Below, piece by piece: positions 54,330-63,088 of a stretch of 64,000 nt of DNA. Every line of letters begins with the position of its first letter. The stretch's first letter is position 1. The notes under the pieces were generated by a model. It searched no databases. It saw only the letters and a list, made by a program, of their open reading frames with translations, and was not told the DNA's origin. Origin of the DNA: Desulfatitalea sp. BRH_c12 (lineage in GTDB: Bacteria; Desulfobacterota; Desulfobacteria; Desulfobacterales; Desulfosarcinaceae); assembly GCA_000961655.1 (NCBI GenBank), contig LADR01000053.1, positions 1 through 64,000 on the forward strand, read 5' to 3'. The position numbers and the translations under genes were made by a program.

Positions 54330-56878
54330 ATCTTCTCCTTTGCTGATGACTTTTCAACGACAAGTCCCAGTTCATCAGAATAAAAAAGCCGGGTTCCGTT
54401 CTTAAGTCCTTTTATTTGGATTGCGCCTCTTCTGGCAACGACACCGACACTTTGCTTCCCATGGTGGTAAAGGGCAAAGGCGGGGCACGGTTTAATACAA
54501 TCGAAACAGTACTCTGGAACCTTAACCAAATTCTTGTGAATGGCCTGGGCGGTGGTAAGTCTGAACTGATCAGCGCCAAGACATTCTCTTGAACCATCAA
54601 TAAATACAGCTTCATGTTTGGTGATCCCTTGACAGAGCACCAAGGCGATGGTCGGCATATCGTTAATGCGAGTTTGCACGCCTTCCTCATCTTCAAGGGC
54701 CCCTTGCCATAAGTTGCAGTTGCGGGAGGCAAGCATTATTTTTGCGGAATCCGTTCCGAACCATTCATATGATAGTTCTTGCCATCCGCCGGGTTCATTT
54801 TCCCGGTCTTCGTAAGTGGATTCAAGCAGCATTCTTATCTGCGATGGTATAAAAACCTCGGATCTGTTTTGCCAGACTTCAAGAGATCTAAGAAGCACGT
54901 ATGGGGCATACACCCGTCCCTTGGCCCCAAGGGCCTCAATTATGGCCCTCGGTTCCATTTCTTGAAACTGCAGTAGGCTATTGGTCTCCTCCAGAATGCA
55001 AATACGTGCGTTATCAGCCGGTCGATTTTTCCGTTCATGTCGCCAGAGCCTACCAAGGCGTTGTAGCAGCATATCAGTCGGGGCCAGTTCGGTGATCAAA
55101 AGATCGGCGTCGAGATCGACGCTCTGTTCGACGACCTGAGTGGATACGAGTATCGATCCGCAGCGGGTTGTGCCTTTTTTTCCAAATCTTTCCATCCATT
55201 GGGATTCAAGATCTTCACGTCGCCAGAATGGAAACCGCGAATGTAGAAGGCCGATTGGAAACTCACTTTGATTCAGTTCCATCAACCTTTGATATTGTTT
55301 TTGGGCTGCGTCAATAGTGTTGCATATCCAGAGAACGGCACCGCCCCTTCGGGCGAGTTTGATCGCCTCTTCGGCCGCATCATTTTCGGTGATAAAGTCG
55401 ACCTTAATCGGTTTTAACTGCGGCGGAGTTGCCGTTACAGGTTTAAATGCCTTCCCATCTACACGCCCTGTGATGAGCGGGTAAGGAAGCTCAGCATCTT
55501 GCGGGGCCTCATAAGGTCCCAATACAATCTGTCCTCGCCTCTTTGCCGTTAGAGTGGCGGAGAGAACGATCACCGTGCAGCCAAGGGCTTCCAGAGTTGT
55601 AATGAGCTTGTCTATCAGCGACCCCGTGTAAAGATCGTAAGAGTGGATTTCGTCGAGAATTACCACCTTTCCTGCGAGGGCAAAATGGCGCACAAAGAAG
55701 TGCTTCGCGGCGACTACACCTATCAAGGCTTGGTCAACCGTGCCAACTCCAAAAGGCGAGATAAGCGCCCGCTTAGCTGATGCAAACCAATCCCGCCCAC
55801 TGCGCGCATCCTCAACTGCCGTGCCTTTTATTTCAGTCGCTGCCGGTTGCAGGCTGATATCATTTTCTATGAGCCAGGACTGTCCGTGAACAATGCGGCT
55901 TGTGGGCGCATCTGGGGCGATTCGTCTCAGAAACTCGTTCATGCGCCGGTGCATCCGGTTGCTTGTCGTTTGCGTGGGAAGAGCAAAATAAATGCCATGA
56001 GCTTTTCCTGCACTCATCAACTGATAGGCAGCACCAAGAGCGGCTTCGGTTTTTCCCATGCCCATCGGCGCTTCGATAACATAAACACCTGGCCCGGTAA
56101 TGGTATTCAGCGCCTTGACCTGCATATCATTGGGTGAAAACTTGAAAAGTTCTTTAAATTCAAGGCCTATCTTAATATCCGGCCGGCATAGGCCGATCAT
56201 CCCGAGGGCGCTTGTCGCAACTACACCAACATTTTCAACCTTATCTCTAAGGCTGGAGGGAAAAAAACGTTCGTCGGAACCGATCCAATCTGAGACGCTG
56301 GTAAGGCCGGCCAGCCACCAGAGTGCCGGGGATTCTTCGGATAGCTCAACATTAGTTACTGGTTTAATGAAGTGATTCCATACCATTTGAGCATGGGCCA
56401 TGCGTTCGGCTTCCCAATCGATGTGGCTTATAGATTCAATCGTAAGCCTCAGCGGCCTGTACCCGCGATCAATAGGCGGTGTTAAACGGCCATGGTGAGC
56501 GCCCAAAACAGCCGCAACAAATTTGGCCGTTCGAGCTTCGATGCCTGATTTAAGGAGAAATGTCTGAATCGCGGCATGAGAGACTTTCCCATGATCAGAT
56601 TCCATTGATGTATCCCAGGCATTATTGCGGGCAATTTTCTCGAGACCGTTCTCATTTAGCCAGGCCTCGCACTTGCGCTGAAAGCCGGGTGTTATCTTGC
56701 CAAGGTCATGCAGTGCAGCAAGGGAAGCGACCAGGGAAGAACTTAAATTGAATCGATCAAGGAGTTTCGGTGCCAATTCAGAAAGGTGGAGTGCGACCCA
56801 GCCCACATTTACCATGTGATCGAAAACTGAAATACCCGGCAAACCTTCTTGTGTCGTTTTTGCCCAGAAGCGAGTCAT
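54326..56878 (-). CDS. cas3: CRISPR-associated helicase-nuclease Cas3 (HD-type)
   Basis: 850 aa from the ATG at 56878 with GGAGG upstream; an ORF start at 56911 is unsupported. The N-terminal HD nuclease has H21, H57-D58 in LAALHDLGK and AHHG near 128. The SF2 helicase has Walker A MGMGKTE (K276), DEIH (409-412), SATLTAKRRG and the C-terminal QRLGRLWRHER motif VI. Cas3 is recruited by Cascade to nick and degrade target DNA. It overlaps cas8e by four bases and is the first gene of the effector operon. About 145 bases separate it from the WYL gene, room for its own promoter, though no clear -35/-10 pair was found. Confidence 0.97.
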   Translation of the reverse strand: MTRFWAKTTQEGLPGISVFDHMVNVGWVALHLSELAPKLLDRFNLSSSLVASLAALHDLGKITPGFQRKCEAWLNENGLEKIARNNAWDTSMESDHGKVSHAAIQTFLLKSGIEARTAKFVAAVLGAHHGRLTPPIDRGYRPLRLTIESISHIDWEAERMAHAQMVWNHFIKPVTNVELSEESPALWWLAGLTSVSDWIGSDERFFPSSLRDKVENVGVVATSALGMIGLCRPDIKIGLEFKELFKFSPNDMQVKALNTITGPGVYVIEAPMGMGKTEAALGAAYQLMSAGKAHGIYFALPTQTTSNRMHRRMNEFLRRIAPDAPTSRIVHGQSWLIENDISLQPAATEIKGTAVEDARSGRDWFASAKRALISPFGVGTVDQALIGVVAAKHFFVRHFALAGKVVILDEIHSYDLYTGSLIDKLITTLEALGCTVIVLSATLTAKRRGQIVLGPYEAPQDAELPYPLITGRVDGKAFKPVTATPPQLKPIKVDFITENDAAEEAIKLARRGGAVLWICNTIDAAQKQYQRLMELNQSEFPIGLLHSRFPFWRREDLESQWMERFGKKGTTRCGSILVSTQVVEQSVDLDADLLITELAPTDMLLQRLGRLWRHERKNRPADNARICILEETNSLLQFQEMEPRAIIEALGAKGRVYAPYVLLRSLEVWQNRSEVFIPSQIRMLLESTYEDRENEPGGWQELSYEWFGTDSAKIMLASRNCNLWQGALEDEEGVQTRINDMPTIALVLCQGITKHEAVFIDGSRECLGADQFRLTTAQAIHKNLVKVPEYCFDCIKPCPAFALYHHGKQSVGVVARRGAIQIKGLKNGTRLFYSDELGLVVEKSSAKEKI

Positions 56879-57023
56879 GGTTCCTCCATTATCAATTACG
56901 AACTCGTGCAAAGTCGATTTGTTTTGTGCATATGAGAGAAAATCATATCGCAGACAATGAAAGTTCGAATGCTATTATCATAACACCCTCACCCGGACAT
57001 CCAGGTACCGACCTCCCAAAAAA

Positions 57024-57989
57024 TTATCGATAAAGATGACTCATTTTGACGATTTCGTTTTTAACCTCATCCCGCAGCGCTTCGGGCGCTATGACGCAGC
57101 AGTCCGGGCCGAATTGCAGGATGCGCATCGTGATCTCGCGGAAATCGGCCACTATCAGGATCAGATCGAGGCTGCCGTCGGTATGTTCGATCATCTGCTG
57201 GACCGGATGCCAGACCTGCTCGCGCACCCAGCGGGCGCGAAATGGAGTGAAGCGCAAGACGACCTCGATGGTGTCTTCGCCCTGAAAGAGTCCGAAGGCG
57301 CTTTCGAGCAGGGGCCGCCAATCTGATTCCGGCCGGGGTGTGAAAGCCGGTTCGATGACTTGCGGATTGCTCATGCGGGCCAGGTAAAATTTACGCCAAT
57401 CATTGCGATTGCGACAAAAGGCAGTCAGCACCCAGGAGCCCATATAATGTTGCAGATGGTGGGGTTCGACCACTCGAACAGTGATCTGCGCCGCCGTGGG
57501 AGATTGATAATCGAAGCGGATGGGGCGCCGGTGGATCAATGCCCCGGCGACCAGGCGGAAGTTTTCTTCTTGGGATGGGGTATAGCCACTCCAGGCGGCC
57601 GAAAAAGCGCTTTGGACGATTTCGGGGGTGAACCCGGGGATGCATTCGGTTGCAAACACTTTTTCCGTGAGCCTGTCCAGTTCGCGGCCGATGTAGCCGC
57701 CGGCGGAGCGATCGAGCATGCGACGAGCCAGCAGCAGGCACAGCACTTCCTGCTGACTGGCGGGCAGATAGGGCAATTCGTAGAATGTATCCTTATAGAA
57801 GTAACCATTACGGCGGCGGTCGAATAACATCGGCGCGCAGAAGCGGTCACGCAGGCAGTTGATATCACGCTGGGCTGTTTTTTCTGAAATTTCAAATCGT
57901 TCGGCCAACCGAACCGCATTGGGATAGCGTTGTGCTTTGATTTGCTGGTGCAGCCAAATTAGACGTTCGAGCTGAGGGAAGACGGGCAT
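57024..57989 (-). CDS. WYL-domain transcriptional regulator next to cas3
   Basis: 321 aa from the ATG at 57989 (AGGTGA upstream; a GTG three codons earlier is possible). An N-terminal helix-turn-helix (VRLAERFEISEKTAQRDINCLR) is followed by a helical region. A WYL domain then carries PHHLQHYMGSWVLTAFCRNR with RKFYLARM, and a C-terminal extension follows. WYL proteins bind nucleic-acid or nucleotide ligands and often regulate CRISPR-Cas and other defence loci. It lies between the DnaQ-like gene (23 bases) and cas3 (145 bases), all on the minus strand. It is therefore probably the regulator of this I-E locus. Repressor or activator action cannot be told. Confidence 0.9.
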   Translation of the reverse strand: MPVFPQLERLIWLHQQIKAQRYPNAVRLAERFEISEKTAQRDINCLRDRFCAPMLFDRRRNGYFYKDTFYELPYLPASQQEVLCLLLARRMLDRSAGGYIGRELDRLTEKVFATECIPGFTPEIVQSAFSAAWSGYTPSQEENFRLVAGALIHRRPIRFDYQSPTAAQITVRVVEPHHLQHYMGSWVLTAFCRNRNDWRKFYLARMSNPQVIEPAFTPRPESDWRPLLESAFGLFQGEDTIEVVLRFTPFRARWVREQVWHPVQQMIEHTDGSLDLILIVADFREITMRILQFGPDCCVIAPEALRDEVKNEIVKMSHLYR

Positions 57990-58012
57990 GGCAATCACCT
58001 TCAGAATGGAAT

Positions 58013-58582
58013 TTAAGTGCCTATTTTTTCACAACGATAGTGAGTTCGTGTTGTTTCAGTAGCGAAGCGCTCGCACAACACCGACCAAACCCGTGCGGCC
58101 AAGCGCGCATCATCCAACGCGCGATGCAGTCGTCCGTGCAGCGGCAAACTTCCTATCAGATGACGGGCAACGGTTTGAAGGCGGTGGTTCAGCAACTCCG
58201 GCAAACAGCGCCGACTCATTTCAAGGGTGCAGCGAATGCCGTTGTTCAACGGCAAGCGCTGCTTGTCAAACTCGTGCCGCAGAAAGGCGAGGTCGAATCT
58301 TGCATTATGGGCGACCAGCATGGCGCCTTCGATAAATTGATGGAATTGCGGGTAAACCATAGATGGTGGTGGTTGATCGCAGAGCATGGCATCGCAAATG
58401 CCGTGGACCCGCTGCGCAGCGGGTGGTATTTTACAGCCGCAGTTGATTAAACTGTGAAACGCGCACGTCTCGACGCCGTTTTCCAGGCAGACGGCGCCGA
58501 TTTCAATAATGCGATGGCCGACTCGTGGAGACAGGCCTGTGGTTTCGACATCCAAGACGACGAACCGGGTGGAAGTAAGCAC
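58013..58582 (-). CDS. DnaQ-like DEDDh 3'-5' exonuclease upstream of the cas operon
   Basis: 189 aa from the GTG at 58582 (AAGGC upstream). A single exonuclease domain has all DEDDh residues: D11 and E13 in LDVETTG, D97 in NARFDLAFL, and H153 with D158 in HRALDDAR. The family includes the Pol III epsilon proofreading subunit, oligoribonuclease-like and stand-alone repair nucleases. In some type I-E systems a DnaQ exonuclease is fused to Cas2 and trims prespacers before integration, and host DnaQ-type exonucleases can do the same. Here Cas2 has no fusion, but a free DEDDh enzyme heads the same-strand gene run DnaQ-WYL-cas3. A role in spacer acquisition is therefore a testable inference; a housekeeping role is the alternative. 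Confidence 0.9.
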   Translation of the reverse strand: MLTSTRFVVLDVETTGLSPRVGHRIIEIGAVCLENGVETCAFHSLINCGCKIPPAAQRVHGICDAMLCDQPPPSMVYPQFHQFIEGAMLVAHNARFDLAFLRHEFDKQRLPLNNGIRCTLEMSRRCLPELLNHRLQTVARHLIGSLPLHGRLHRALDDARLAARVWSVLCERFATETTRTHYRCEKIGT

Positions 58583-58899
58583 GGATTTGCCTTATCTGTT
58601 TGCAAGATGGAGCCGGTTCAGATCAAGTTGTGCTTTTTAGTTTCGAAGGAAATTTATCCTGCCAGAATTTTTCAGATTTGTCGCGGCATGAATCTCTGAA
58701 TTTCAGATTTTCGATTTAGGCTTTCTTATATCGGGGGGCTGCAGCCTTGCCTTCTATCGATTTTTCGTGGACGCAGGATGACCGCATTTGGACATTCAGC
58801 TCTATAGGACTTCTCACCATAGTCTTTCGAAAAAGCTGCCGTTCACCATATTGCGGACCTTCGGGGGCCGCCCCCACTCGGCACTTAACCCCGTTTCAC

Positions 58900-59043
58900 C
58901 TGTAGGGGCGACCGGCGGTCGCCCGGCGCGGGTGCAAAGCCCCATGCCAGGCAATCATGGTTGCGGGATAATCGGGCCGCGCCATTCTGGGTGGTGACCC
59001 AAATTCAGTGGCTCGCCTGGGCGACCGCCGGTCGCCCCTACAG
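58900..59043. mobile_element. 144-bp element with 27-bp terminal inverted repeats
   Basis: 58900-58926 and 59017-59043 are inverted copies with one mismatch in 27. Each contains the internally palindromic GGGCGACCGCCGGTCGCCC. The 90 bases between encode nothing. The structure suggests a non-autonomous mobile or fold-back element, or two oppositely placed copies of a dispersed palindrome. Confidence 0.7.
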
Positions 59044-59102
59044 CGGGCACCGTGGTCATCAAGGTGTCCATTCGTCCCAGGGATCAACCGACATTTACCT
59101 CC

Positions 59103-59128
59103 GGGCGAACACAAGGTTCGCCCCTAAG
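59103..59128. repeat. Dispersed-type palindrome (GGGCGAAC hairpin)
   Basis: Eight-base arms GGGCGAAC and GTTCGCCC enclose ACAAG, followed by CCTAAG. It shares the GGGGCGA design of the neighbouring 144-bp element and looks like another member of the same palindrome class. Confidence 0.55.
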
Positions 59129-59354
59129 GAAGAACGATGGCACGATGTTCCATTTCTGAAATGCGGCCTATACGCAAATACGGTTACCCTGTTCGTGAAC
59201 GCCAAATTCCTTGAATGTTGCGCGGATAAATCATATAGATTGTCCCGTTTTTCGACATATGCGGGGTTTGTTCTATGTGGACGCGTATTCTCAACGGAAA
59301 TAATGGCCATCTACGGATGCGGCTTTTCGATCAAACGGATAGGAGGACGTGGTA

Positions 59355-60410
59355 ATGGTTGTACAAAGTGGGTCAAAGGTCATGACGACCAGAGAGGCGA
59401 TCACACAATTCGTAAAAGATGGCGATAGTGTGATCACCGGGAACTATAATGAAAGCATGCCGATGAGCCTGCTTTTTGAAATCATCCGGCAAAAAAAGAA
59501 AGGGCTGACCTACTTCAGCCAGTCGGGATCGCTGGATGGCGAATTCATGGTGTTCAGCGGCAGCGTGGATAAAATGTTTTCCGCTTTTGTCCACAAATGG
59601 GGCGGAAGAGAGCGCGGCGGGGTGATCGAGCAATATCAGCGGTCCGGAAAGCTGCAAATTGAGGATTACACCAATTTTACCTACAATGCCCGTCTGTTCG
59701 CCGGTTCCTGCGGCTACTCCTACATGCCCGTTCTGGAGTCGATCATGGACTCGGATGTTTTTAAGGTCCGGGGCTTCATGGGCGATAAGAAATTCGGTAC
59801 GACGACCTGTCCGTTCACCGGCAGAACCATTCCGGTTGTGCCCGCGGCCAATCCGGATGTCTGTGTGCTGCATGTGCAGCGGGCCGATAAATTCGGCAAC
59901 GCCCAGCATTGGGGAGGCTTGGGATCGACCGTTCACGCCTGTCTGGCCAGCAAAAAGATTATTGTCACATGCGAGGAACTGGTGGAATCGGACGTGATCA
60001 AATCCAGTCCCCACCATACGATCGTTCCGGGGTTCCGGGTTTCGGCCGTCATCGAAGAGCCTTACGGATGCCATCCTTTTGAACTCGTGGGCTATCGCGG
60101 GCTCGATACCGCCATGTTCAGCCTGATCAACCAGGCTTTTAAAGCGGAAGACGGCCTGAAAAATTATTTTGATGAATGGGTCTACGGCCTGCCGGACCGT
60201 GCGGCCTATATGAAGCATTACGTGAAAATTTTCGGCCAGCAGATGCTCAATAACTATCAGGCGCGTTCATATCATTCCGCCCCGGCCAATTACGGCATTC
60301 CCTTCCAATCGGGCTGGGATCACAATGGCATATCCCACGATCTTGGTGTCGACCGGGAAGGGTTGGAACAGCTGATCGAAAAGAAAGGAGAACTGGTCGA
60401 TGTTAAGTAA
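59355..60410 (+). CDS. CoA-transferase alpha subunit (GctA-like)
   Basis: 351 aa from the ATG at 59355, which has AGGAGG eight bases upstream; a GTG at 59349 is too close to that site. Class-I CoA-transferase (glutaconate CoA-transferase A type): the N-terminal MTTREAITQFVKDGDSVITG, SCGYSYMPVLESIMDSD, a PVVPAANPDVCVLHVQRADKFGNAQHWG segment and a C-terminal Y-rich tail. It pairs with the beta subunit encoded next (11-base overlap) to move CoA between acyl-CoAs and free acids in the cytoplasm. Many proteins of this type in Desulfobacterota act in carboxylic-acid or aromatic degradation. The substrate is unknown; neighbours encoding a flavoprotein and an enoyl-CoA isomerase-like enzyme suggest acyl-CoA catabolism. 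Confidence 0.9.
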   Translation: MVVQSGSKVMTTREAITQFVKDGDSVITGNYNESMPMSLLFEIIRQKKKGLTYFSQSGSLDGEFMVFSGSVDKMFSAFVHKWGGRERGGVIEQYQRSGKLQIEDYTNFTYNARLFAGSCGYSYMPVLESIMDSDVFKVRGFMGDKKFGTTTCPFTGRTIPVVPAANPDVCVLHVQRADKFGNAQHWGGLGSTVHACLASKKIIVTCEELVESDVIKSSPHHTIVPGFRVSAVIEEPYGCHPFELVGYRGLDTAMFSLINQAFKAEDGLKNYFDEWVYGLPDRAAYMKHYVKIFGQQMLNNYQARSYHSAPANYGIPFQSGWDHNGISHDLGVDREGLEQLIEKKGELVDVK

Positions 60411-61227
60411 AAAGGTTACCCGCGAAGAATTGCTGGTGGTTGCGGCCGCGCGTCAAATCAATAATGGGGATGTATGTATTCTGGGCGTTGGAATGCCGAT
60501 CATTGCGGGTGCCGTGGCCAAAAAGACCCATGCTCCTGAAGCCGTGCTGATGATGGAATCGGGGATCTGCGATTTCGAACCCCGGGTCATGCCCATGCAC
60601 GTGGCCGACGCTTCCGCCACAAGGGGGTATAGCTACGCCACCGATCTGTTCAGTGTTTTTGCCACCATCACCCACGCCGGTTATCTCGACAAAGCTTTTC
60701 TGGGGGTGGGGCAGATTGATAAATTTGGCAATATCAACACCTCATATCTCGGCATGCCGCCGGATTCCCCGCGCATCAGCGCTGCGGGCGGCGCGCCTGA
60801 ATTTTATGCTTATGCCAAAAAATCCATCCTCACGATGCGCGGCGGGGCATTTGTCGAAAAACTTCCTTACCTGACGTCACCGGGGTACCTGGGCGGCGGC
60901 AACGAGCGCGAGGCATCCGGGCGTTATACGCCTGGCTCGGGTCCGGCCATACTGCTCACCCCCAAAGGGATTTTTAAATTTCATGAAGAGACCAAAGAGA
61001 TGTACCTGGACGCACTTTTTCCCGGCGTGAGCGTGGAACGTGTCAAGGCGGATATCCCTTGGGATCTGAAGGTGTCTGACAATCTGGGAGCTTTTCCGGT
61101 GCCTAATGATGATGAGATCGCAGCCCTTCGGGAGTTCTCACCCCGGGCCAGTTTCCCCAGCCCAGTGGCCGTTCAACTGGTTTTTGAGAATTTTAAGCGA
61201 AAGATGGCAGGCAGCAAGCGCAATTGA
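60400..61227 (+). CDS. CoA-transferase beta subunit (GctB-like)
   Basis: 275 aa from the ATG at 60400 (AAAGGAG upstream, inside the alpha gene). It carries the active-site glutamate of class-I CoA-transferases, E53 in LMMESGICDFEP, which forms the glutamyl-CoA thioester. Other family features are NGDVCILGVGMP, TITHAGYLDKAFLGVGQIDKFGNINTSYLG and GGGNEREASGRYTPGSGP. The length is close to the family norm (about 260-270). With the alpha subunit it forms the catalytic heteromer. The 360 bases after it hold no gene. Confidence 0.92.
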   Translation: MLSKKVTREELLVVAAARQINNGDVCILGVGMPIIAGAVAKKTHAPEAVLMMESGICDFEPRVMPMHVADASATRGYSYATDLFSVFATITHAGYLDKAFLGVGQIDKFGNINTSYLGMPPDSPRISAAGGAPEFYAYAKKSILTMRGGAFVEKLPYLTSPGYLGGGNEREASGRYTPGSGPAILLTPKGIFKFHEETKEMYLDALFPGVSVERVKADIPWDLKVSDNLGAFPVPNDDEIAALREFSPRASFPSPVAVQLVFENFKRKMAGSKRN

Positions 61228-61586
61228 TCCCGACGGTTGGCAAGTTTGTTCACATTTAACAGCTTGCGCAAAGATAAACCCCTGGCCGGCGACGATCAAA
61301 ATGGCGCCGCTGGCCCTGTCATCCCCGCACAGCGCTGTTCCCCGAAGGGTACATGTCCATCGGTCCAGCACTGATCGATCATCCCGGCCAGATCAGCGCT
61401 GGAATCCGGACACCAAGCGCCGGCGGCGGGTCTGCGGTATCGATCACGCCTTTTTCCCCGTGTTGATTCATGCATGGCCAATCGTGTTAGAAAAGCCTTG
61501 ACCCACTCCGCGAAAACGGGTTTCATCGGCGTGAGCCACCCCATGAGATTTTCGGTATCAATCACTGTAAACCCAAGGAGACCTGC
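61228..61586. other. Intergenic region, no gene seen
   Basis: 359 bases between the CoA-transferase and flavoprotein genes. It is GC-rich with several overlapping short frames on both strands but no recognised motif, terminator or RNA. The last bases supply AAGGAG for the next gene. Confidence 0.4.
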
Positions 61587-62159
61587 ATGCACGTCATGGC
61601 CATCAACGGCAGCCCGCGAAAAAATGGAAACACCAGCGCTCTCATCCATGCCATGCTGCAAGGCGCTGCGGCAGCCGGCGCCGACACCAGCGAAGCGCAT
61701 TTGCACACCCTGGATATGAAGGGCTGCATGGGCTGTCTGTCATGCCGCACAAAACACGGCATCTGCGCTCAGAAAGACGGGCTCAGCCCATTTCTCGAAG
61801 CGATGAAGAGCTGCGATGCGCTGATTGTCGGCTGCCCCATCTACATGTATCGCATTTGCGGTCAGATGAAACTTTTCGTCGACCGCGTCTATTCGCTCTA
61901 TACGCCCAAAGAAGGCGGGGGCTACAACTCGGCGGTACCGGCCGGCAAACGGTTCGCCATGGTGATTTCCCAGGGGGCGCCGGGCCAGGAACAGTACGAG
62001 CGGTCGATTCGCTGGCTGGCCGGAATGGCGGGCACGGGGTTGGGCATGCGGGAGGTCGGCCGTATTATTCATGCCGACAGCCACGTTGCGCCGGCCTCCC
62101 AAAATGAGGCCTTGCTGCGGGAGGCCGAGGCCATCGGCCGGCGGTTGGCCGGGCAGTGA
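61587..62159 (+). CDS. NADPH-dependent FMN reductase-like / iron-sulfur flavoprotein
   Basis: 190-aa flavodoxin-fold protein. The FMN-phosphate loop is NGSPRKNGNTS (7-17). A compact cysteine motif follows: C47, C50, C53 and C60 in GCMGCLSCRTKHGIC, as found in iron-sulfur flavoproteins (Isf-type) and related NAD(P)H-dependent oxidoreductases of anaerobes. The motif may hold a 4Fe-4S cluster. GCPIYMYRICGQMKLFVDR is the conserved flavin-site segment. Such proteins reduce quinones, O2/peroxide or other small acceptors in the cytoplasm. AAGGAG stands before the ATG at 61587. It sits between CoA-transferase and enoyl-CoA enzyme genes on the same strand. Confidence 0.88.
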   Translation: MHVMAINGSPRKNGNTSALIHAMLQGAAAAGADTSEAHLHTLDMKGCMGCLSCRTKHGICAQKDGLSPFLEAMKSCDALIVGCPIYMYRICGQMKLFVDRVYSLYTPKEGGGYNSAVPAGKRFAMVISQGAPGQEQYERSIRWLAGMAGTGLGMREVGRIIHADSHVAPASQNEALLREAEAIGRRLAGQ

Positions 62160-62162
62160 TTC

Positions 62163-62188
62163 GCTGCGCCACCGGCCAGCGGCGCAGC
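62163..62188. other. GC-rich hairpin after the flavoprotein gene
   Basis: Arms GCTGCGCC (62163-62170) and GGCGCAGC (62181-62188) form an 8-bp stem four bases after the stop codon. There is no T-run, so termination is uncertain; a stability element is equally possible. Confidence 0.4.
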
Positions 62189-62306
62189 GCGCCGAAGGGG
62201 CTTGATCGCCGCCGCGTGTGTCAGGGGCGCCTGCCTCTTGGCACGGCGGTTCACCCACAAAAAATTGCCATGCCTTACGTCCGGGGTAATGGTTGCGAGG
62301 TAAACA

Positions 62307-63053
62307 ATGACGACTGTAAAAGTGGAATCGCATGAAAATGTAACGGTTTTGCGGCTGGACAATGGCGTGACCAATGCCATTGGTCCGCTGATGGTCGATG
62401 CGCTTTGCGCGGCCATCGATGCCATCGACGACCGGACAGGGGCCGTGGTTCTGGCCGGAAACCCGAAATTCTTTTCGATGGGCTTAGATTTGCCCCATCT
62501 CCTGACGTTGAACAGAGCGCGGATGTCCGATTTTTTCTTCAGGTTCAATGATGTGGCCTGCACATTGCTCACGCTGCCCCTGCCCACGGTATGCGCCATG
62601 GCCGGGCACGCCGTCGCAGGCGGCAATATTCTTGCGTTGACGTGCGACTACCGTCTGGGTGTAGCCGGGAAGAAAATCGGTCTGAATGAAATCCAACTGG
62701 GCGTTCCGGTGCCCTACCTGGCCGGCCTGATGCTCGGCCAACTCGCCGGCGATCGCGTGGTCAAGAAAATGCTCTACGAAGGGTGCATTATGGCAACCGA
62801 CGAGGCCCGGCAGGTTGGGCTGATCGATGCGGTTTACCCTCTGGAAAGCGTCGAGGCGCAGGCCATCGCAAAAGCTACCGAAATGGCTGCGCTTTCTCCA
62901 GCCGCATTTGCCGCCATGAAGGCCGTCCGCGTCGGAATGCTTCAGCAGCAGTACAAAAGCAATGGCTGGCAGAAGAATGAACAATTTCTCGACTGCTGGT
63001 TCAGCAAACAGGCGCAGGCGCTGCTAAACGAGGCATCCCGGAAATTCCGATAG
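62307..63053 (+). CDS. Enoyl-CoA hydratase/isomerase family protein, probably isomerase-type
   Basis: 248-aa crotonase-fold enzyme. The oxyanion-hole segments are visible: KFFSMGLDL (about 54-62) and GHAVAGGNILALTCD (100-114). Of the two catalytic glutamates of enoyl-CoA hydratase, the one equivalent to rat Glu164 is present (E128 in IGLNEIQLG), but the Glu144 position is Ile108. Loss of Glu144 with FSMGLDL is typical of delta3,delta2-enoyl-CoA isomerases, so double-bond shifting rather than hydration is inferred. It acts in the cytoplasm on acyl-CoA thioesters. It follows the CoA-transferase and flavoprotein genes, consistent with a small acyl-CoA catabolic set. Confidence 0.88.
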   Translation: MTTVKVESHENVTVLRLDNGVTNAIGPLMVDALCAAIDAIDDRTGAVVLAGNPKFFSMGLDLPHLLTLNRARMSDFFFRFNDVACTLLTLPLPTVCAMAGHAVAGGNILALTCDYRLGVAGKKIGLNEIQLGVPVPYLAGLMLGQLAGDRVVKKMLYEGCIMATDEARQVGLIDAVYPLESVEAQAIAKATEMAALSPAAFAAMKAVRVGMLQQQYKSNGWQKNEQFLDCWFSKQAQALLNEASRKFR

Positions 63054-63088
63054 ACACGCCGCGCCAGTCACTTGGAAGATGGATAAGC

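Larger units (their letters stand above)
58583..59354. other. Intergenic region with inverted-repeat elements
   Basis: 772 bases without a recognisable gene, between the DnaQ-like gene (minus) and the CoA-transferase genes (plus). It contains a 144-bp inverted-repeat element (58900-59043) and a hairpin repeat (59103-59128). It must also hold the divergent promoters, which I could not locate. Confidence 0.5.
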
